A program made the translations under genes and the position numbers. This document shows, piece by piece, positions 25,343 through 36,600 of a stretch of DNA of 64,000 nucleotides; position 1 is the stretch's first letter; each line of letters opens with the position of its first letter. A model generated the notes under the pieces. That model searched no databases. It was not told the origin of the DNA and worked only from the letters and a program-made list of their open reading frames with translations. This DNA is from Fructilactobacillus sanfranciscensis DSM 20451 (GTDB lineage: Bacteria > Bacillota > Bacilli > Lactobacillales > Lactobacillaceae), in assembly GCF_001436035.1 (NCBI RefSeq), contig NZ_AYYM01000004.1:1-64000 (forward strand). Direction: 5' to 3'.

Positions 25343-25552
25343 AATTAAATATGTGACACAGATAAAAGAAGGTTGTTAATTTTAACAATTCAGCGACATC
25401 ATGTTAGTGAGAGATGATGATTGTTTTTAACAATTGGCGCTTTTTGAGTCAATCCGTTTCGAGATGCTGATTTTTTATAATCAGAAGTAGGGTGGAACCG
25501 CGACTAAATCGTCCCTATGCAAAAGTAAGTCTACTTTTGCATAGGCTTTTTT
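25343..25552 (+). ncRNA. T-box riboswitch controlling glyQS
   Basis: This leader of about 210 bases has the T-box hallmark AGGGTGGAACCGCG (25489-25502). Its TGGA bulge matches the UCCA end of tRNA-Gly. The terminator is a perfect 14-bp stem (25514-25527 with 25532-25545) followed by T residues. Stem I is hard to draw. TTGTTAA near 25373 can pair with either of two TTAACAA copies (about 25382 and 25427), and CATCAT pairs with ATGATG around GTTAGTGAGAG. I do not see the usual AGTA/GAA loop-E pair. GGC at 25436-25438 is the likeliest Gly specifier. Confidence 0.88.
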
Positions 25553-25579
25553 ATTTGTTTGGCAAAAGGGGGAGTCAAA

Positions 25580-26548
25580 ATGACAAAAAAAATGTCAGTA
25601 CAAGATATAGCTACTACATTAAAATTATATTGGAGTAAACAGGGATGCATGATCATGGATGCCTACGATACAGAAAAAGGTGCAGGTACCATGAGTCCCT
25701 TTACGTTTTTACGTGCTATTGGACCTGAACCTTGGAATGTAGCTTACGTTGAGCCATCAAGAAGACCTGCAGATGGACGTTATGGTGAGAATCCAAATCG
25801 TTTATACCAACATCATCAATTCCAAGTATTGATGAAACCTTCTCCAGATAATATCCAAGAATTGTATATTAGTTCCTTAAAAGAACTCGGAATTAATCCA
25901 CTTGAACATGATATTCGATTTGTGGAAGACAACTGGGAAAATCCTTCCATGGGATGTGCCGGTGTTGGTTGGGAAGTTTGGCTTGATGGAATGGAAGTAA
26001 CGCAATTTACTTATTTCCAAGTAGTTGGTGGACTTCAAATGGATCCAGTTGCTGTAGAAATCACCTATGGATTAGAACGTTTATCATCATACATCCAAAA
26101 CGTTAATAATGTATTTGATCTTGAATGGTCAAATGGCGTTAAATATGGTGATATTTTCAAAGAACCAGAATATGAACATTCAAAATACAGTTTTGAATTA
26201 AGTGATCAAGAGATGCTTCATAAGATGTTTGATGCTTATGAGAAAGAAGCCAAACGATTAATTAAAGAGGGCTTGGTTCATCCAGCTTATGATTATGTTT
26301 TAAAATGTAGTCATACATTTAATTTGCTTGATGCTCGTGGAGCAGTTTCCGTTACTGAACGTGCTGGGTATCTTGCACGAATTCGAAAAATGGCACATGG
26401 AATTGCCCAAGCTTTTGTTCAAGAACGGCGCAAGCTTGGATTCCCGTTAATTAAAGATGAAAATCAACGTGAAACAGTTTTAGCTGAATTTGCTAAACGT
26501 GAAGAAAAGAAAAATAAACAAAAAAAGAACAAGGGGGATAAAAAATAA
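25580..26548 (+). CDS. glyQ: glycyl-tRNA synthetase alpha subunit
   Basis: This is the catalytic subunit of the heterotetrameric bacterial GlyRS, 322 residues. It shows Y-W-S-K-Q-G-C near the start, [17 protein letters not shown] (class II motif 2 region) and Y-H-H-F/H-Q-F-Q-V-type strands. It ends in a Lys-rich tail of about 25 residues. I start at the ATG at 25580 after AAAAGGGGGAG. An in-frame TTG at 25559 sits in the terminator T run. The stop overlaps the glyS ATG (TAATG). Confidence 0.97.
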   Translation: MTKKMSVQDIATTLKLYWSKQGCMIMDAYDTEKGAGTMSPFTFLRAIGPEPWNVAYVEPSRRPADGRYGENPNRLYQHHQFQVLMKPSPDNIQELYISSLKELGINPLEHDIRFVEDNWENPSMGCAGVGWEVWLDGMEVTQFTYFQVVGGLQMDPVAVEITYGLERLSSYIQNVNNVFDLEWSNGVKYGDIFKEPEYEHSKYSFELSDQEMLHKMFDAYEKEAKRLIKEGLVHPAYDYVLKCSHTFNLLDARGAVSVTERAGYLARIRKMAHGIAQAFVQERRKLGFPLIKDENQRETVLAEFAKREEKKNKQKKNKGDKK

Positions 26549-28626
26549 TGACACATACATTCCTATTAGAAATTGGGTTGGAAGAAATGCCAGCTCATGT
26601 TGTTACCCCAAGTATTAATGAATTAGCTGAAAAAACAGAGAAATACCTAAAAGAAAATCGGATTTCCTTTGACAAGGTTCAAAAATTTTCAACACCAAGA
26701 AGACTTGCTTTAGAAATATCTGGTCTGGCCGATAAGCAACCAGATATTGACGAAGAAGTTAAAGGTCCTGCTGAAAAAATTGCCAAGGATGCGGAAGGAA
26801 ATTGGAGTAAGGCCGCCATTGGATTTACTCGTGGACAAGGATTAACTCCTGACGACATTACCTTTAAAGATATTAAGGGAACAAACTATGTATTTGTTAA
26901 TAAACACGTAACTGGAAAACCAGTTACTGATGTTTTGTCAAGCTTAATTGATGTAGTTGCTGACATGAATTTTCCAACTATGATGAAATGGGGAACTAAT
27001 AAATTCCAATTTATCCGTCCAATTAAATGGATTGTTGCGTTGTTAGACACTGAAGTTGTTCCAATGGAATTAGTTGGGGTTAAATCAGGACGTAAGTCAC
27101 TTGGACATCGTTTCTTAGGTAATGAAGTTAGCATTGCTAACGCTGCAGACTATGAAACTGATCTTAACAAGGAATTTGTAATTGTGGATGCTGATAAGCG
27201 AAAAGCTAAGATTAAATCTCAAATCGAAGCGATTGCCAATGAAAATAATTGGAAAGTTAAGATTGATGATGACTTACTTGAAGAAGTTAATAACTTGGTT
27301 GAATACCCAACTAGTTTTTATGGTACATTTGACAAACGTTTCTTAGACATTCCACGTGAAGTATTGATAACTTCAATGAGAAATCATCAACGTTTCTTCT
27401 ACGTAGAAAATCAAGATGGCAAACTACTACCATTCTTTATTTCAGTTCGAAACGGAAATTCTGATTTTATTGAAAATGTGATTAAAGGAAATGAAAAAGT
27501 CCTTGCTGCTCGTTTATACGATGCTGAATTCTTCTATCAAGAAGATCAAAACCATGATATTGATTACTTTGTTAACAAATTGAAGAACGTTACTTTCCAT
27601 GACAAGATTTCAACTGTTTACGAAAAAATGCAACGAGTTCAAGTGATTTCCCGATTAATTGGTAAAAAAGTTGGACTTAATGATAGTCAATTAGCAGACT
27701 TACAAAGGGCTGCTGAAATTTACAAGTTTGATTTAGTAACTGGAATGGTCGGTGAATTTTCTGAATTACAAGGTGTTATGGGAGAAAAATATGCCTTATT
27801 ATTTGGTGAAAAACCAGAAGTTGCTGTTGCAATCAGAGAACACTATATGCCAATTTCTGCTAATGGTGAACTTCCTCAATCAAAAATTGGTGCAGTTTTA
27901 GCCGTTGCAGATAAATTAGACACAATGATGACATTTTTTGCTGCTGGAATGATTCCTAGTGGATCAAACGATCCATACGCATTAAGACGACAAGCTGCAG
28001 GAATTGTAAATATTGTTGATAATCAGAAATGGAGATTACCATTGGATAGTCTAATGGAAAAAATCATAACTGATGAAAATACAGCTCAAGTTGCCCCTAA
28101 AGTTGATCAAAAACCAATTATTAAAGATGTAATTTTATTTATAAAAGAACGAATTAAACGTGTTTTAAGAGCAGCAAAAATTAAATTTGATCTTGTAGAT
28201 GCTGCTGTTAACGCTACTAACACGGATATTCTTTATAACATTAATAGTGCAAAAGTTCTTAATAATCATAAAGAAGATGCTGATTTTAAAGCCGTTATTG
28301 AAGCATTAACTCGGGTTGAAAGAATTTCAAATAAATCTGACTTTAAAGCAACAGATTTGTTTGTTGATCCAGCATTGTTTGAAAATGAATCAGAATTAAA
28401 GATGAATGCTGAAGTTGATCGTCTTTCTACTGATTTTGAAAAATTAACTGCTGCAGATGATTTTTCAAAACTTGCCAGTTTAGAACCTGTAATCAAAGAA
28501 TACTTTGATAAGACAATGGTAATGGCAAAAGATGAAACTGTTAAAGAAAATCGATTAAAAGAACTTACTAAGTTAGCACGCATGATTAATTATTTTGCAG
28601 AAGTAGATAAGATTATCGTTAAATAA
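26548..28626 (+). CDS. glyS: glycyl-tRNA synthetase beta subunit
   Basis: This is the tRNA-binding subunit of bacterial GlyRS, 692 residues as expected. It begins L-L-E-I-G-L-E-E-M-P-A, contains T-P-R-R-L-A near 50, H-R-F-L-G near 190, R-N-H-Q-R-F-F near 276 and D-P-Y-A-L-R-R-Q near 475. An HD-like region and a C-terminal anticodon-binding domain follow. It is translationally coupled to glyQ by a 1-bp overlap. dnaG follows 31 bases later. Confidence 0.97.
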   Translation: MTHTFLLEIGLEEMPAHVVTPSINELAEKTEKYLKENRISFDKVQKFSTPRRLALEISGLADKQPDIDEEVKGPAEKIAKDAEGNWSKAAIGFTRGQGLTPDDITFKDIKGTNYVFVNKHVTGKPVTDVLSSLIDVVADMNFPTMMKWGTNKFQFIRPIKWIVALLDTEVVPMELVGVKSGRKSLGHRFLGNEVSIANAADYETDLNKEFVIVDADKRKAKIKSQIEAIANENNWKVKIDDDLLEEVNNLVEYPTSFYGTFDKRFLDIPREVLITSMRNHQRFFYVENQDGKLLPFFISVRNGNSDFIENVIKGNEKVLAARLYDAEFFYQEDQNHDIDYFVNKLKNVTFHDKISTVYEKMQRVQVISRLIGKKVGLNDSQLADLQRAAEIYKFDLVTGMVGEFSELQGVMGEKYALLFGEKPEVAVAIREHYMPISANGELPQSKIGAVLAVADKLDTMMTFFAAGMIPSGSNDPYALRRQAAGIVNIVDNQKWRLPLDSLMEKIITDENTAQVAPKVDQKPIIKDVILFIKERIKRVLRAAKIKFDLVDAAVNATNTDILYNINSAKVLNNHKEDADFKAVIEALTRVERISNKSDFKATDLFVDPALFENESELKMNAEVDRLSTDFEKLTAADDFSKLASLEPVIKEYFDKTMVMAKDETVKENRLKELTKLARMINYFAEVDKIIVK

Positions 28627-28657
28627 AAAGATAATTATCTGAAAGGTTCGGTGAGTT

Positions 28658-30493
28658 GTGGCTAAAATACCAGAGGAGTTTGTGGAAAAAGTACGAAATA
28701 ATACTAATATCCGCGATGTTGTTGGACAATACGTGCAACTAAAGCAGGCTGGTAAAAACTTATTTGGCTTGTGCCCCTTCCACGAAGAAAGAACCCCATC
28801 TTTTTCAGTTAATGAAGAAAAACAAATCTTTCATTGTTTTAGTTGTGGTCGAGGTGGTAACGTTTTTAGTTTTTTGATGGACTTAAAAGGCGTTAGTTTC
28901 CCTGAAGCTGTCGAAATGGTGGCTAAAGATGATGGAATTGAAATTCCAAATAATGCAAATTGGAATCAAACTTCTCCTAAGCAACAAAAACTTAAACCAT
29001 TAATTGATATCAATGAGTCAGCAGCAAAATTATATCATCACGTTCTAGTTAACACTGAGCTAGGTGAAGAGGCATTAAATTATTTAAAAAAACGTAAAAT
29101 TTCTGATGAAATGATTGAGACTTTTAATTTAGGTTATGCTCCTAATGAAAGAATTCTGAAAAAATATTTCGAAGAAAAAAAAGTTAATTATCAAGAATTA
29201 AGAAAAACAGGCTTATTTACTGAGACAAATGACGGTAGTCTAAAAGATCGTTTTGCTGGAAGATTGATGGTTCCAATTCGGAATGAAAGTGGTAAAACGG
29301 TTGGATTTTCTGGTCGTTTATTGCATAAAGATGATGATATGCCTAAATATCTGAATACACCTGAAACGGAGCTGTTTAATAAACGTAAAATTATTTATAA
29401 TTTTGACTTAGCTAAGCCAGAAATTAGACAAAAGCACGATGTAATTCTTTTTGAAGGATTTATGGATGTGATTTCAGCTTACCAAGCTGGTGTTAAAAAC
29501 GGTGTTGCTTCCATGGGAACAAGTTTAACAGAAGAACAAATTTATGATTTGAAACGGGTTACAAAACAAATTTATGTTTGTTATGATGGTGATACACCAG
29601 GACAAAAAGCGACCAATCGAGCTGTTGATTTATTGCAAAAAGATAGTAATTTAAAAATTGGAATTATTCAAATGCCTGATGGTATAGATCCCGATGAATA
29701 TCGTCGTAATAATGGAGAAACTAGTTTCCAACAGGTTGTTGAAAATGGTCGAGAGTCAATTGTCAAATTTAAAATTAATTATTTACGTTCTCAATTCAAT
29801 TTGACTAATGAAGAAGATAAATTGGATTATATCGATAAGGTTTTACACATTATTGCAACTGTTGATAATCCTGTTGAACGTGACGTTTATCTTACTGAGC
29901 TAGCAGATAATTTAGATGTTAGTTTAGGTAGTTTGGAAACCCAGACAGAAAAATATGTTAATGTTACTCGCAAAAGAAGTCAAAGTAATCGAAATCGTGA
30001 AAGATTTATTCAAACGCCCAATGTGCTTAACCAAGAAACAAAACACTATTCACGAATTGAAAATGCAGAACGTCATTTATTAAATATGATGTTGCATAAT
30101 TCAGAAGTTTGGAAAAAGATTCGTCGTAATCATAATTTTTCATTTGTCCATGATTTATACCAACAAATTTTTATTTTCGCACAGGAATATTTTAGATATC
30201 ATGCAGAGTATAATGTTTCAGAATTTAGTGATTTTGTCGGAGAAACTGAAATCCAATCGACCTTAGCTGAATTAGAAATGAATAGTGATGATACTGAGTA
30301 TAACGATGAAGAAATTTCAGATTGTGTTAAAATAATAATGCAAGATGCACCAATTATAGAAGAATTGAAAAAGAAAAAAATTGATTTTAACAATGCAAAA
30401 CAACTTGGCGATGAAATATTACAGTTGAAATTAGCAACTGAACTAATTGATTTGCAAAAGAAATTGCAAAGCTTGAAATCAAATGAAGATTAA
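28658..30493 (+). CDS. dnaG: DNA primase DnaG
   Basis: This enzyme synthesises RNA primers for replication. It has 611 residues. The N-terminal zinc finger has C-P-F-H and C-F-S-C (about 40-64). The RNA polymerase/TOPRIM domain has F-E-G-F-M-D near 265 and Y-D-G-D-T-P-G near 308. The C-terminal helicase-binding domain is acidic and helical. The start is GTG at 28658 after GAAAGG. It forms the classical dnaG-rpoD pair with the next gene. Confidence 0.96.
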   Translation: MAKIPEEFVEKVRNNTNIRDVVGQYVQLKQAGKNLFGLCPFHEERTPSFSVNEEKQIFHCFSCGRGGNVFSFLMDLKGVSFPEAVEMVAKDDGIEIPNNANWNQTSPKQQKLKPLIDINESAAKLYHHVLVNTELGEEALNYLKKRKISDEMIETFNLGYAPNERILKKYFEEKKVNYQELRKTGLFTETNDGSLKDRFAGRLMVPIRNESGKTVGFSGRLLHKDDDMPKYLNTPETELFNKRKIIYNFDLAKPEIRQKHDVILFEGFMDVISAYQAGVKNGVASMGTSLTEEQIYDLKRVTKQIYVCYDGDTPGQKATNRAVDLLQKDSNLKIGIIQMPDGIDPDEYRRNNGETSFQQVVENGRESIVKFKINYLRSQFNLTNEEDKLDYIDKVLHIIATVDNPVERDVYLTELADNLDVSLGSLETQTEKYVNVTRKRSQSNRNRERFIQTPNVLNQETKHYSRIENAERHLLNMMLHNSEVWKKIRRNHNFSFVHDLYQQIFIFAQEYFRYHAEYNVSEFSDFVGETEIQSTLAELEMNSDDTEYNDEEISDCVKIIMQDAPIIEELKKKKIDFNNAKQLGDEILQLKLATELIDLQKKLQSLKSNED

Positions 30494-30508
30494 TGGGAGG
30501 TCATTAGA

Positions 30509-31714
30509 ATGGCAGAAAAAGAAGCAAAGAAGAAAAATGAAATAAAAAAATCAACTCCCGAAGCAAAAAGTAAAACTGCTGCAAAACGTGCAAGAACTAC
30601 TAAAGAACTAAAAAAAGAATTTGATGGTAAAGGATTCAAAAAAGTTTATAAAGAAGTCGTTAAAAAGACCAAAAAAATCGGTCATATTACTTACGAATTA
30701 CTTGAGCAAGAACTTCAAGTCCCATTTGATTTGGATAAAAAACAAATGGGAAAAGTCCTTGAACAAATTGAAGATGATGGGATTAGCATCGTTGACGAAA
30801 ATGGTGAGCCAGATCCTCGGGCATTAAAGGCTGCTAAAAAAGTTACGCAAAAAGAATTAAAAAATGCTTCAAGTTCAAAAGGGGTTAAAATTAATGATCC
30901 CGTTAGAATGTATTTGAAAGAAATTGGACTTGTTCCTTTACTTACAGCTGATCAAGAAGTTCAATTGGCTTTAAGAATTGAAGAAGGCGACGAATCTGCT
31001 AAACAAGAATTAGCAGAAGCAAATTTACGTTTAGTGGTTTCAATTGCTAAGCGGTATGTTGGTCGTGGAATGCAATTTCTTGATTTAATTCAAGAAGGTA
31101 ATATGGGACTTATGAAAGCCGTTGAAAAATTTGATTACCGCAAAGGATTCAAGTTTTCAACTTACGCAACATGGTGGATTAGACAAGCAATTACCCGTGC
31201 AATTGCTGACCAAGCTAGAACGATTCGGATTCCTGTTCATATGGTTGAGACCATTAACAAATTAATCCGTGTGCAACGACAACTACTTCAAGATTTGGGA
31301 CGTGACCCACTTCCATCAGAAATTGGTGCTGAAATGGACATGCCTACTTCTAAAGTTAGAAATATTTTAAAGATTTCTCAAGAACCAGTTTCATTGGAAA
31401 CACCAATTGGTGAAGAAGATGATTCACATTTAGGTGATTTCATTGAAGATAAAGATGCTACAAGTCCTGAAGAACACGCTTCATATGAATTGCTTAAAGA
31501 GCAATTAGAAGGTGTCTTAGATACTCTAACTGATCGTGAAGAAAATGTATTGAGATTGCGTTTTGGACTTGATGATGGTCGTACCAGAACTCTTGAAGAA
31601 GTTGGAAGAGTATTTGGAGTTACTCGTGAACGAATCAGACAAATTGAAGCAAAGGCTTTAAGAAAACTTCGTCATCCATCAAGAAGTAAACAATTAAAAG
31701 ATTTCTTAGATTAA
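30509..31714 (+). CDS. rpoD: RNA polymerase primary sigma factor (SigA/RpoD)
   Basis: This is the housekeeping sigma factor that recognises the TTGACA/TATAAT promoters seen throughout the window. It has 401 residues. A Lys/Ala/Glu-rich N-terminus and region 1.1 (about 40-100) are followed by region 1.2 ([11 protein letters not shown]), region 2 with [19 protein letters not shown], region 3, and region 4 with the helix-turn-helix [16 protein letters not shown] precedes the ATG. Confidence 0.98.
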   Translation: MAEKEAKKKNEIKKSTPEAKSKTAAKRARTTKELKKEFDGKGFKKVYKEVVKKTKKIGHITYELLEQELQVPFDLDKKQMGKVLEQIEDDGISIVDENGEPDPRALKAAKKVTQKELKNASSSKGVKINDPVRMYLKEIGLVPLLTADQEVQLALRIEEGDESAKQELAEANLRLVVSIAKRYVGRGMQFLDLIQEGNMGLMKAVEKFDYRKGFKFSTYATWWIRQAITRAIADQARTIRIPVHMVETINKLIRVQRQLLQDLGRDPLPSEIGAEMDMPTSKVRNILKISQEPVSLETPIGEEDDSHLGDFIEDKDATSPEEHASYELLKEQLEGVLDTLTDREENVLRLRFGLDDGRTRTLEEVGRVFGVTRERIRQIEAKALRKLRHPSRSKQLKDFLD

Positions 31715-31723
31715 GCAAAATAA

Positions 31724-31753
31724 AAAACAGGGACTCTTGTCTCTGCTTTTTTA
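31724..31753 (+). terminator. rpoD terminator
   Basis: CAGGGAC (31728-31734) and GTCTCTG (31739-31745) with a TCTT loop and one G-U pair, flanked by A6 and T6. Confidence 0.85.
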
Positions 31754-31777
31754 TTGAGAAAATATAGAGGAGATAAT

Positions 31778-32482
31778 ATGGACGCAAAGCATCTTTCAAA
31801 ACGAATGCAAGCGGTTGCTGATTTAGTTCCAAAATCTGATACAGTAGCTGATATAGGATCAGACCATGCTTATTTGCCAGCTTATTTGTTGGAACAAGGG
31901 ATTGTAAAACGAGCAATTGCTGGCGAAGTAGTAAAAGGACCATTTGAAAATGCACAATCAGAAATTATTAATCAAAATTTATCTGATCAAATGGAAGCCC
32001 GCATGGGTGATGGTTTAGATGTAATAGAATCAGATGATCTAGTTAATACGATTACGATTGCCGGAATGGGTGGGGAATTAATTACCGATATTTTGGAACG
32101 TGGAAAAGCAAAATTAACAATGCATCCTGTTTTAGTTTTACAAGCAAATGTTGATGAAAATACGGTTAGAAAATGGCTGGCTAATCATCAATATGAAATT
32201 ACGGGAGAAAACATTGTTTACGATGCTGGTCATTATTATGAAATGTTTCGTGCAGAATATGTTGAACATAAAATTTCCTATTCTCATGAAGAACTTGATT
32301 TTGGACCATTTTTATTAAAAGAAAAATCAGATGTTTTTAAAGCTAAATGGAATGATAAATTAGATAAGAACCAGTTTATCTTAGATAAATTACTTATTTC
32401 TAAATCTCATCCAATTGAAAAGATTAAAAAAATCAAAACAACAATCACTGAAATTGAAGGTGTTTTAAATGACCACAGTTAG
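31778..32482 (+). CDS. trmK: tRNA (adenine22-N1)-methyltransferase TrmK
   Basis: This SAM-dependent enzyme makes m1A22 in tRNA and is common in Firmicutes. It has 234 residues. The Rossmann domain shows V-A-D-I-G-S-D-H-A-Y-L-P near 23, M-G-D-G-L-D near 78 and I-A-G-M-G-G near 95. The C-terminal half is coiled-coil-like with many Lys. I chose the ATG at 31778 with GAGGAG before it. The frame is open from 31754, which lies next to the rpoD terminator. It overlaps the next gene by 14 bases. Confidence 0.93.
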   Translation: MDAKHLSKRMQAVADLVPKSDTVADIGSDHAYLPAYLLEQGIVKRAIAGEVVKGPFENAQSEIINQNLSDQMEARMGDGLDVIESDDLVNTITIAGMGGELITDILERGKAKLTMHPVLVLQANVDENTVRKWLANHQYEITGENIVYDAGHYYEMFRAEYVEHKISYSHEELDFGPFLLKEKSDVFKAKWNDKLDKNQFILDKLLISKSHPIEKIKKIKTTITEIEGVLNDHS

Positions 32483-33281
32483 AGAATTTATTAAACGTTT
32501 TGAACAATTTGCACCAATTGAGCTTCGTGAAAACGGAGATCCAACGGGATTTCAAATTGGAAACAAAGATGCGGAAATAAAAGCAATGATGACAACTCTA
32601 GATGTTCGCCCTGAAACAGTCCAAGAAGCAATTGACAATCATGTTAACTTTATTTTTGCTCATCATCCAGTTATGTTTCGTCCAGCAAAAAATCTTGATT
32701 TGAGTAATCCGCAAAATGAAATGTATGCTGAAATTTTGAAACATGATATTACTGTTTACGCTGCGCATACTAATTTAGATAATGCAAATGGTGGGATGAA
32801 TGACTGGTTGGCTTCTGCTATTGGTTTAAAAAACATTTCTGGTATGATTTTGCATGATACAAATATTAATAATGAACCTCATTATTTAGGGAGAGTTGGA
32901 GATTTACCACGTGCAATTACATTTAAAGAACTAGCTGAACAATGTAAAACCATTTTCAATTTACAAGAATTGAGAATGGTAACCAACAATCCTGACAAAT
33001 TAGTTAAGCGAGTTGCAATTCTTGGAGGTAGCGGAGGTAAATTTTATTCAGCAGCAATCGCCAAAAATGCAGATGTTTATTTTACTGGTGATTTATATTA
33101 TCACACTTCGCAAGATATGTTAGCTGAGGGATTAATGGCAATTGATCCTGGTCATCATGTTGAAAGCATTTGTAAATTGAAATTAAAAGAATTATTTGAA
33201 AAATGGAAATGCGAGAATAACTGGCAATTTAAAATTATTGCATCTAAGCTTTCAACAGATCCTTTTAGTTTTTTTAATTAA
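32469..33281 (+). CDS. Nif3-like dinuclear metal centre protein
   Basis: This 270-residue protein of the Nif3/DUF34 family has two metal ions held by His and Glu residues. It is sometimes annotated as GTP cyclohydrolase I type 2, a function not established here. Motifs are F-A-H-H-P-V-M-F-R near 65, A-H-T-N-L-D near 99 and G-H-H-V-E-S near 229. It lacks the PII-like insertion that lengthens the Bacillus YqfO homologue to about 370 residues. It is translationally coupled to trmK (14-base overlap), the usual pairing. Confidence 0.93.
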   Translation: MTTVREFIKRFEQFAPIELRENGDPTGFQIGNKDAEIKAMMTTLDVRPETVQEAIDNHVNFIFAHHPVMFRPAKNLDLSNPQNEMYAEILKHDITVYAAHTNLDNANGGMNDWLASAIGLKNISGMILHDTNINNEPHYLGRVGDLPRAITFKELAEQCKTIFNLQELRMVTNNPDKLVKRVAILGGSGGKFYSAAIAKNADVYFTGDLYYHTSQDMLAEGLMAIDPGHHVESICKLKLKELFEKWKCENNWQFKIIASKLSTDPFSFFN

Positions 33282-33328
33282 ATAATAAAAACTACAATCT
33301 AATTTTAGGATTGTAGTTTTTATTATTT
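33281..33328. terminator. bidirectional terminator with 19-bp perfect stem
   Basis: The arms 33281-33299 and 33309-33327 are exact complements around a 9-base loop, with T5/A5 runs built into the arms. It ends both the Nif3 gene and the leftward DUF2929 gene. The left arm overlaps the Nif3 stop codon. Confidence 0.9.
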
Positions 33329-33347
33329 AAAATTCAATTTTCAAACT

Positions 33348-33536
33348 TTAAGGTTTCATTACTAATTTAAATAGGTTAATTCCTATTAAAGCAATTATGG
33401 CACCAACTATAGCTGTTTGAATAGCAATTGTTTTAGTGAAATTGGCTTGTACTAATGCTGAACCAATATAACCAATTACTTCTCCGTAAACGATACCCCA
33501 AAAAAGTGTTGTTAAGTTTGCTGCGACAGTTTTCAT
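33348..33536 (-). CDS. DUF2929-family small membrane protein
   Basis: The 62-residue protein has two hydrophobic segments. The first contains T-T-L-F-W-G-I-V-Y-G-E-V-I-G-Y-I-G-S-A-L, the pattern of DUF2929/YjzD-type proteins often found beside dnaE. The second is a plain hydrophobic helix. The ATG at 33536 is preceded by GGGAG ten bases away. An upstream in-frame GTG at 33545 sits directly on that site. The function is unknown. Confidence 0.8.
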   Translation of the reverse strand: MKTVAANLTTLFWGIVYGEVIGYIGSALVQANFTKTIAIQTAIVGAIIALIGINLFKLVMKP

Positions 33537-33627
33537 TATATGCACACTCCCTTACTAAGATAGTATTTTATCACTATCAAAGATAATTGCAATTATGAGT
33601 TCTTAATTATTTAAATAAAGGGTTCTT

Positions 33628-33636
33628 TGCTATAAT
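33628..33636 (+). promoter_or_regulatory. dnaE extended -10 promoter
   Basis: TG at 33628-33629 and TATAAT at 33631-33636, 28 bases before the dnaE ATG, with only a poor -35 (TTATTT). Confidence 0.55.
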
Positions 33637-33663
33637 TAAGAAAAAACGAAAGGTAGTGGGAAA

Positions 33664-36600
33664 ATGACATATGTACCATTGCAGAACATTAGCTCGTATA
33701 GTTTGTTGCAAAGTCCCAATACGCTACCAAAATTAATAGATGTAGCTAAAAAACGTGGCTATAAGTCATTAGCATTAACGGATATCAATGTGATGTATGG
33801 GGCTGTTGCTTTTTTCAAAGAAGCCACGAAGGCAAACATTAAGCCAATCATTGGTTTAACTTTAAAAATTAAAGGCTCGGTTTTAACAGAACACGATTTT
33901 AAAATTGTTTTATTAGCTAAAAATAATCATGGGTATCAAAATTTAATGAAAATATCGACCAAAGTAATGACAATCGAAGATTATCAAACCTTTGATGAAT
34001 TTAAAAATGAATTAAATGACTTATTTGTATTGCTTCCAACTAATAGTGAGGTGCAAAGCCTTGTTAGTTATGGAAAATTAGATCAAGCCAAACAAGCTTT
34101 ACAACAAATTAGGTGTTTGGTAGATGAAGATTCATTACGTTTAGGAATTAGTACTAATCCAGAAAAACTTGATGAATTGAAAATGTTATCTAATGAAACA
34201 AATACAAAAATGATTGCATTAAATGAAGTTGATTATTTAAAAGCAAATGACTTGTTTGATACTCAAGTTTTAAAATCAATTGATAACGGAAATATTTTAG
34301 AAGATCCTGAATCACAAAAGAATGGATTGGGCTCTAATTGGCTTGAAAACCGAATTGAAATAGAACGAAAGTACGAAAAGATGGGTTTGTCACCAATCTT
34401 ACTTGAAAACCAATTTGTTATGCAAAATTGTAATGTACAAATTAAAAAAGAAATGCCAAGCCTTCCAAAATTTAAAACCCCAAATCAGCAAACCTCAAAA
34501 GAATATTTGGCAAATTTATGTTTGAAGGGATTAAAGTCGCGTTTAAAAAACAATTCTAAGGATTATCAAATTTATTTAACGCGTCTAAAATACGAATTAG
34601 ATGTTATTAATCGAATGGGATTTGATGATTATTTTTTAATTGTGTGGGATGTAATTAATTTTGCACATCAACACAACATTTTGACGGGCCCAGGTCGTGG
34701 GTCCGCAGCTGGATCAATTGTTGCGTATACTTTGTATATCACAGATGTTGATCCAATTAAGTATGACTTATTGTTTGAGCGTTTTTTAAATGAAGAACGT
34801 GCACAAATGCCTGATATTGATGTTGATATTCCTGATGATAAGCGTAGTCAAATTTTAAATTATGTTCACGATAAGTATGGGAATGAAAGGGTAGCACAAA
34901 TCATTACGTTTGGAACTTTAGGTGCAAAACAGTCAATTCGAGATGTTGGTCGAGTTTTCGGAATGACGCCATTAGAAATGAATAGTTGGAGTAAGGCAAT
35001 TCCAGCTCATTTACATGAAACTTTAAAAAGAGCGGTAAATGAATCTCAAAGCTTAAAAAATATTATTTCAGACCAACCAATTAATAAGTTATTATTTGAG
35101 ACGGCAACTGACTTAGAGGGACTACCACGCCATTATTCAACTCATGCTGCGGGTTTGATTTTGAGTGATCAACCAATTGTTGAAAAATCACCATTACAAA
35201 CTGGAAATGAAGGTTTATTGATGACCCAATATTCAAAGTATTATGTTGAAGATGTGGGATTATTAAAAATTGATTTTTTAGGTTTGCGAAATTTATCCAT
35301 TATGGCTAATATCTTAAAAATGGTTCACAACCAAATTAATCCTAATTTTGAAATTACAAAAATTGATTTAAATGATCCGCAAACCCTTAAGTTATTTCAG
35401 GATGGTAAGACTAATGGAGTTTTCCAGTTTGAATCAACTGGAATTAAAAATGTTTTACGTAAAATGCATCCAACTAATTTTGACTTGATTGCTGCCGTTA
35501 ATGCCTTGTATCGTCCTGGTCCAATGGAAAATATTGATCTGTTTATTAAAAGGAAAAATAATCCTGATAAAGTTCATTATCCAAACCAAGCGATTGAGAA
35601 AATTCTAAAGCCCACTTTTGGGATTATTGTCTACCAAGAACAAGTTATGCAATTGGCTTCTACTATGGCTGGTTTTAGCTTATCTCAAGCGGATGTTTTA
35701 CGTCGAGCAATGAGTAAAAAGCATAAAAGTGAAATGGAAGCCATGAAGGATGGTTTCTTAGCCGGTTCAATTAAAAATGGTTATACAAAAGAGACTGCAG
35801 AAACTACATTTGATTATATTGAAAGATTCGCGGGTTATGGTTTTAATAAATCTCATGCTTTTGCTTATAGTAAGATGGCGTTTGAATTAGCTTTTTTAAA
35901 AGCACACTATCCAGGTCCTTTCTATACGGCTCTATTCAATTCTGTTTTAGGAAATAAAGTAAAAATCAAGGCATACGTTCAAGAAGCCAGAGATGCAAAT
36001 ATTAAAGTTGTTGCACCTAGTATTAACGACAGTAAAGCAGATTTTGTTTATGATAATAACCAAATCAGATTTGGTTTTAATGTGATTAAGGGGGTTCGAT
36101 CTGACTTTATTAAGACAATTCTGGCTGAACGTCAAGAAAATGGATTATATCAAAGCCTGAATGATTTTATTAATCGAATGCCTGAAAAATACCGAAAAGA
36201 AGACCAACTTAGTGCTTTAGTGTATGCTGGATGCTTTGATGGATTTGGATATAATCGACGTGAAATGATTGAAGCCCTTTCAAAACTGATCAGCTCTTCA
36301 GACATTCCGAATAGTTTATTTTCCGATGTTCCTGGAATGGAAGTTAAAATAAAAAAGAAAGATGATTTTCCAGATTGGCAAAAAATTAATTTTGAAAATG
36401 AATATCTAGGGACTTTTTTATCAGGTCATCCAGTGGAAAGATATCGAGAGCTCCATCAGCAAACTCATTCACTTAATACTTCTGAATTAATTGATGGACA
36501 AAAAAACATTAATTCAATTTTATTGGTTAACCATGTTAAATTAATCAGAACTAAAAAAGGTCAACCAATGGTCTTTATAACAGCTAATGATCAATTTGGA

